This document shows positions 62,385 through 64,000 of a stretch of 64,000 nucleotides of DNA, one piece after another. Source of the stretch: Allopusillimonas lactea. GTDB taxonomy: Bacteria > Pseudomonadota > Gammaproteobacteria > Burkholderiales > Burkholderiaceae_B. The stretch lies in contig NZ_JAJJOZ010000002.1 of assembly GCF_021653995.1 (NCBI RefSeq), positions 62,001-126,000 on the forward strand, given 5' to 3'. The notes beneath the pieces were generated by a model that was not told the origin of the DNA, ran no database searches, and saw only the letters and a program-made list of their open reading frames with translations. Position 1 is the first letter of the stretch, and each line of letters starts with the position of its first letter. The position numbers were made by a program, and so were the translations under genes.

Positions 62385-62390
62385 TTTAAT
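62385..62390 (+). promoter_or_regulatory. extended -10 element directly before the MFS gene
   Basis: TGG-TTTAAT (62382-62390) is an extended -10 sequence 13 bases before the ATG at 62404, leaving a very short 5' leader. No ribosome binding site is visible. Confidence 0.35.
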
Positions 62391-62403
62391 TGATCGTTCC
62401 CTT

Positions 62404-63612
62404 ATGAGCACGCACAACTCCTCCTCCACGCAAAGGCCTCGCGCCAAACTGCGGCTTACGCCTACAGAGCGCCGGGCCAGTGTCATGCTGGCCATGCTGT
62501 TTGCCGCCCGTATGCTGGGCCTGTTTCTGCTGACGCCGGTGTTCGCCGTGGTGGCGCAGACGCTGCCGGGGGGCAACGATGCCGCACGTGTCGGCCTGGC
62601 ACTTGGGGCATACGGCCTTACCCAGGCTGTGATGCAGATTCCGCTCGGCATGGCGTCCGACCGCTACGGCCGCCGTCCGGTCATCATCTTCGGGATGCTG
62701 TTGTTCATCATCGGCGGGGTCATCTGTGCGCTGGCCGAAAACATCAACTGGGTGCTTGCCGGGCGCATCATCCAGGGCCTGGGCGCCGTATCGGCGGCCA
62801 TCACCGCCTGGGTGGCCGATGCCACCCGCCCCGAGGTGCGCACACGCGCCATGGCCATGGTGGGCGGCTCTATCGGCATATCCTTCGCCGTATCGCTTGT
62901 GCTCTCGCCCATGCTGGTGGGCGAATTCGGCCTCTCGGGCCTGTTCTGGGCCATTAGCCTGCTGGGCTTCGCCTGTCTGTTGATCGCCGCCTTCGCGGTG
63001 CCGTCCGTGCCCCAGGCTGGCACGCCCATCGTGCAGGCCAGCCCGCGCGATGTACTCGGGCACACCGACCTGCTGCGCCTGAATTTCGGTGTGTTCTGCC
63101 TGCACTTCATCTTGATGGCGCTGTTCATCGTGGCGCCCGGCCTGCTTGAAAAGCTGGGTGGGTATGCGTCGTCCAGCCTATGGGAAGTCTACCTGCCTGT
63201 CATTTTGCTGTCCTTCGTGCTGATGGTGCCTGCGGTGTTCTACACCGAAACACGGCACGCCCACAAAGTCGCCCTTGAGATCTCGGTGGCGGCGCTGGTC
63301 GTGGTGCTGGCGCTCATGCCGCTGGCCAGCCAGAGCTTCCTGGCCATTGTTGTGGCCCTCATCGGTTTTTTTATCGCTTTCAATATTCTCGAAGCGCTGC
63401 AGCCTTCCCTGGTGTCGCGCGTTGCGCCGCCTGAATACAAAGGCTTGGCGCTGGGCTTCTATAACACGGCCCAGTCCCTGGGGGTTTTCCTGGGGGGCGC
63501 CACTGGCGGGCTACTGGCCGCGAGCGGCCGCAGCTCGGCGGTATTCCTGCTGGCCTCCGGCCTGGCTTTCGTCTGGTTTCTCACCTCGCGCGGCTTCCGT
63601 CAACCCAACTGA
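62404..63612 (+). CDS. major facilitator superfamily exporter
   Basis: A 402-residue MFS transporter with twelve predicted helices. The loop 2-3 signature is GMASDRYGRRPVIIFG, and GLALGFYNTAQSLGVFLGGA is a matching region in the second half. It resembles YajR-like drug/proton antiporters without the C-terminal extra domain. The ATG at 62404 is chosen as the first Met of a normal N-terminus; the frame is open upstream. The gene lies between divergent uvrA and ssb. Substrate unknown. Confidence 0.9.
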   Translation: MSTHNSSSTQRPRAKLRLTPTERRASVMLAMLFAARMLGLFLLTPVFAVVAQTLPGGNDAARVGLALGAYGLTQAVMQIPLGMASDRYGRRPVIIFGMLLFIIGGVICALAENINWVLAGRIIQGLGAVSAAITAWVADATRPEVRTRAMAMVGGSIGISFAVSLVLSPMLVGEFGLSGLFWAISLLGFACLLIAAFAVPSVPQAGTPIVQASPRDVLGHTDLLRLNFGVFCLHFILMALFIVAPGLLEKLGGYASSSLWEVYLPVILLSFVLMVPAVFYTETRHAHKVALEISVAALVVVLALMPLASQSFLAIVVALIGFFIAFNILEALQPSLVSRVAPPEYKGLALGFYNTAQSLGVFLGGATGGLLAASGRSSAVFLLASGLAFVWFLTSRGFRQPN

Positions 63613-63782
63613 CCAGGCGGGGCTGTTTTGTCATGCGTGCTTGTACCAAGGCTGGTGGAAAGGCGCGGATTTATCGTCGATAATGATGCATTGGCCGGCC
63701 GTGGTTTTCGCCCGGTCTTCTTCAAATAGCCGTCGTGGTTATTGCGCGCGCCGGTTTTCCAGTTCTCATAGGTATTACTGTC
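63613..63782 (+). promoter_or_regulatory. intergenic region upstream of ssb
   Basis: The 170 bases contain GATAAT (63679-63684) as a possible -10 element for ssb; its -35 is poor. No LexA-type box and no terminator with a U tract for the MFS gene are seen. Confidence 0.3.
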
Positions 63783-64000
63783 ATGGCCTCAGTCAACAAA
63801 GTCATTCTCGTCGGCAACCTCGGCCGCGACCCCGAAGTCCGCTACAGCCCCGACGGCGCGGCTATCTGCAATGTTTCGATCGCCACCACATCGACATGGA
63901 AAGACAAGGCCACCGGCGAACGCCGTGAAGAAACCGAGTGGCACCGCGTCGTGTTCTACAACCGCCTGGCCGAAATCGCCGGCGAATACCTGCGCAAGGG
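63783..64000 (+). CDS. ssb: single-stranded DNA-binding protein, N-terminal part (cut by window edge)
   Basis: The first 72 codons encode the OB fold of SSB: ASVNKVILVGNLGRDPEVRY, then FSIATT-like NVSIATTSTWKDKATGE and EETEWHRVVFYNRLAEIAGE. The C-terminal half and acidic tail lie beyond the window. SSB protects single-stranded DNA in replication and repair; it neighbours uvrA in many proteobacteria, though here an MFS gene lies between. Confidence 0.97.
   Translation, partial: MASVNKVILVGNLGRDPEVRYSPDGAAICNVSIATTSTWKDKATGERREETEWHRVVFYNRLAEIAGEYLRK

Noticed and set aside
62255..62403. SOS (LexA) box between uvrA and the MFS gene
   Set aside because: Only direct CTGT repeats (CTGTCTGG, twice) are present; no CTGT-N8-ACAG dyad.

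Overview
This window comes from the chromosome of a high-GC betaproteobacterium, most likely of the family Alcaligenaceae (the Bordetella / Achromobacter / Pusillimonas neighbourhood). The evidence is the set of protein sequences, two periplasmic 'Bug' (tripartite tricarboxylate receptor) proteins with no adjacent transporter genes, and the order cutA–dsbD … hemB–engB–cytochrome c4–resB–ccsA–lysA–lptM–mrcA–aroK–aroB–dgt–uvrA–MFS–ssb. The species cannot be fixed from sequence reading alone. I saw no tRNA, rRNA, CRISPR array, insertion sequence or prophage.

Layout. (1) 1–2910: a LysR gene cut by the window edge, divergent from a small operon of RraA-like aldolase, class I/II aminotransferase and RidA-family protein. 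(2) 3056–7975: first half of the large ribosomal protein cluster (rplC-rplD-rplW-rplB-rpsS-rplV-rpsC-rplP-rpmC-rpsQ). It starts at rplC behind its own putative promoter and a leader with several hairpins; rpsJ is not next to it. (3) 8088–23530: about 15.5 kb of fatty-acid and aldehyde catabolism genes lying between rpsQ and rplN, which adjoin in the usual cluster. A plus-strand operon (thiolase, FadN-type dehydrogenase/hydratase, acyl-CoA dehydrogenase) converges on minus-strand genes for an acyl-CoA ligase, a FadL porin, FadJ, FadI and a TetR repressor; a succinate-semialdehyde-type dehydrogenase closes the block. (4) 23712–32940: the spc and alpha halves of the ribosomal cluster (rplN … secY, infA, rpmJ, rpsM, rpsK, rpsD, rpoA, rplQ), ended by a strong terminator. 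(5) 33037–37983: a GntR-regulated module of a fumarase-superfamily lyase, a Bug receptor and a class I fumarase-type hydratase. (6) 38052–40760: cutA and dsbD. (7) 40914–46044: a LysR-regulated module of acyl-CoA dehydrogenase, Bug receptor and type III CoA-transferase. (8) 46200–64000: housekeeping genes for haem synthesis, a ribosome-assembly GTPase, System II cytochrome c maturation, lysine, peptidoglycan and shikimate synthesis, dNTP hydrolysis, excision repair, an MFS exporter and the start of ssb.

How the parts work together. The block inside the ribosomal cluster could encode nearly a whole long-chain fatty acid route: outer-membrane entry (FadL), CoA activation (FadD), dehydrogenation, hydration/dehydrogenation by two enzymes of opposite domain order, and thiolysis by two thiolases. 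Its TetR gene is preceded by a perfect TCAAAC-N4-GTTTGA dyad resembling fatty-acid repressor (PsrA/FadP-type) operators. DsbD, ResB and CcsA supply reductant, haem delivery and ligation for c-type cytochromes such as the adjacent cytochrome c4. Three small regulator-plus-enzyme modules (1–2910, 33037–37983, 40914–46044) flank the conserved genes and look like accessory carboxylic or amino acid catabolism of unknown substrate; they are the least explained parts of the window.
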